DNA of 64,000 nucleotides from Agaribacillus sp965228415 (GTDB lineage: Bacteria > Bacteroidota > Bacteroidia > Cytophagales > Cyclobacteriaceae): assembly GCA_965228415.1 (NCBI GenBank), contig OZ245814.1:2790001-2854000 (forward strand), in the 5' to 3' direction. Under the pieces are notes generated by a model. That model was given only the letters and a program-made list of their open reading frames with translations. It was not told the DNA's origin and searched no databases. Position numbers and translations under genes: made by a program. Below are positions 63,872-64,000 of this stretch, in pieces (position 1 is the first letter of the stretch; the number at the start of each line of letters is the position of its first letter).

Positions 63872-64000
63872 CTATAATTTACCGCTTGTTCTTTCCCGGC
63901 TATGCTTGGAATTGGTTAATTGTATGAGGGATGGCCATAAAAATACCCATTTATATTGGCGTAAAGAAGGCTTGCTTCAGCAAGGATATAACAGCAACAG
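63872..64000. other. Right edge, no supported gene
   Basis: The stretch starts after the FkbM stop. Two overlapping frames, from ATG 63924 and ATG 63931, stay open to the edge, so a next gene could begin here, but they encode only ~23-25 residues and cannot be judged. Confidence 0.3.

Noticed and set aside
63872..64000. A partial gene at the right edge
   Set aside because: Only ~25 residues are visible in two competing frames, so neither can be chosen.

Overview
The window looks like chromosomal DNA of a Bacteroidota bacterium, most likely a Cytophagales-type gliding or soil/marine relative. The signs are PadR-linked FtsX permeases with an N-terminal prefix domain, ECF sigma factors overlapping membrane anti-sigma-like genes, TlpA/DUF4369 lipoproteins, GIN-domain, DUF4252 and DUF3616 proteins, LytTR regulators, -7 boxes of the TAnnTTTG type, and few Shine-Dalgarno sequences. 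No rRNA, tRNA or CRISPR array was seen.

Layout. 1-9.0 kb: the 3' part of a molybdopterin oxidoreductase gene, a TlpA-like lipoprotein, and two convergent PadR + FtsX permease cassettes whose PadR genes have clear inverted-repeat operators. 9.0-20.4 kb: an M81-family peptidase lipoprotein behind a 150-nt dispersed leader repeat, an ABC-F ATPase, an IS110-family insertion abutting a palindromic dispersed repeat, and a reverse-strand catabolic set (sugar phosphate isomerase-like TIM barrel, PVC-type cytochrome dehydrogenase, enolase-superfamily enzyme). 20.5-26.2 kb: small unknowns, a propeller lipoprotein, a NudK-like Nudix enzyme, and the two-gene pair of a parallel beta-helix protein and an SO2930-type diheme cytochrome. 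26.3-40 kb: three reverse-strand ECF sigma cassettes, alternating with a ParB-like regulator, an intradiol dioxygenase, a histidine kinase, a YncE-like propeller and a sulfatase. 40-53 kb: a GIN-domain protein, a lumazine-binding-like protein behind the second copy of the leader repeat, a TPR histidine kinase/LytTR pair, several unknown proteins (one with a long hydrophobic stretch), a second copy of the ParB-like gene with its divergent partner, a second TlpA lipoprotein, and small secreted proteins.

53.7-63.9 kb is the most striking region. Five packed forward genes (SAM methyltransferase, acyl carrier protein, ATP-grasp ligase, MurG-like glycosyltransferase, radical SAM/SPASM enzyme) face a one-module nonribosomal peptide synthetase (condensation-adenylation-carrier-thioesterase), followed by an FkbM methyltransferase. 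This reads as a compact natural-product or conjugate biosynthetic cluster whose product I cannot name.

Other points worth attention are a duplicated divergent gene pair (ParB-like plus a small protein resembling the avidin fold), a two-copy hairpin leader with arms that change together, and the IS110 element with room for a bridge RNA. Start codons were moved from the longest possible ORF to the most plausible internal start where a signal peptide or spacing favoured it.
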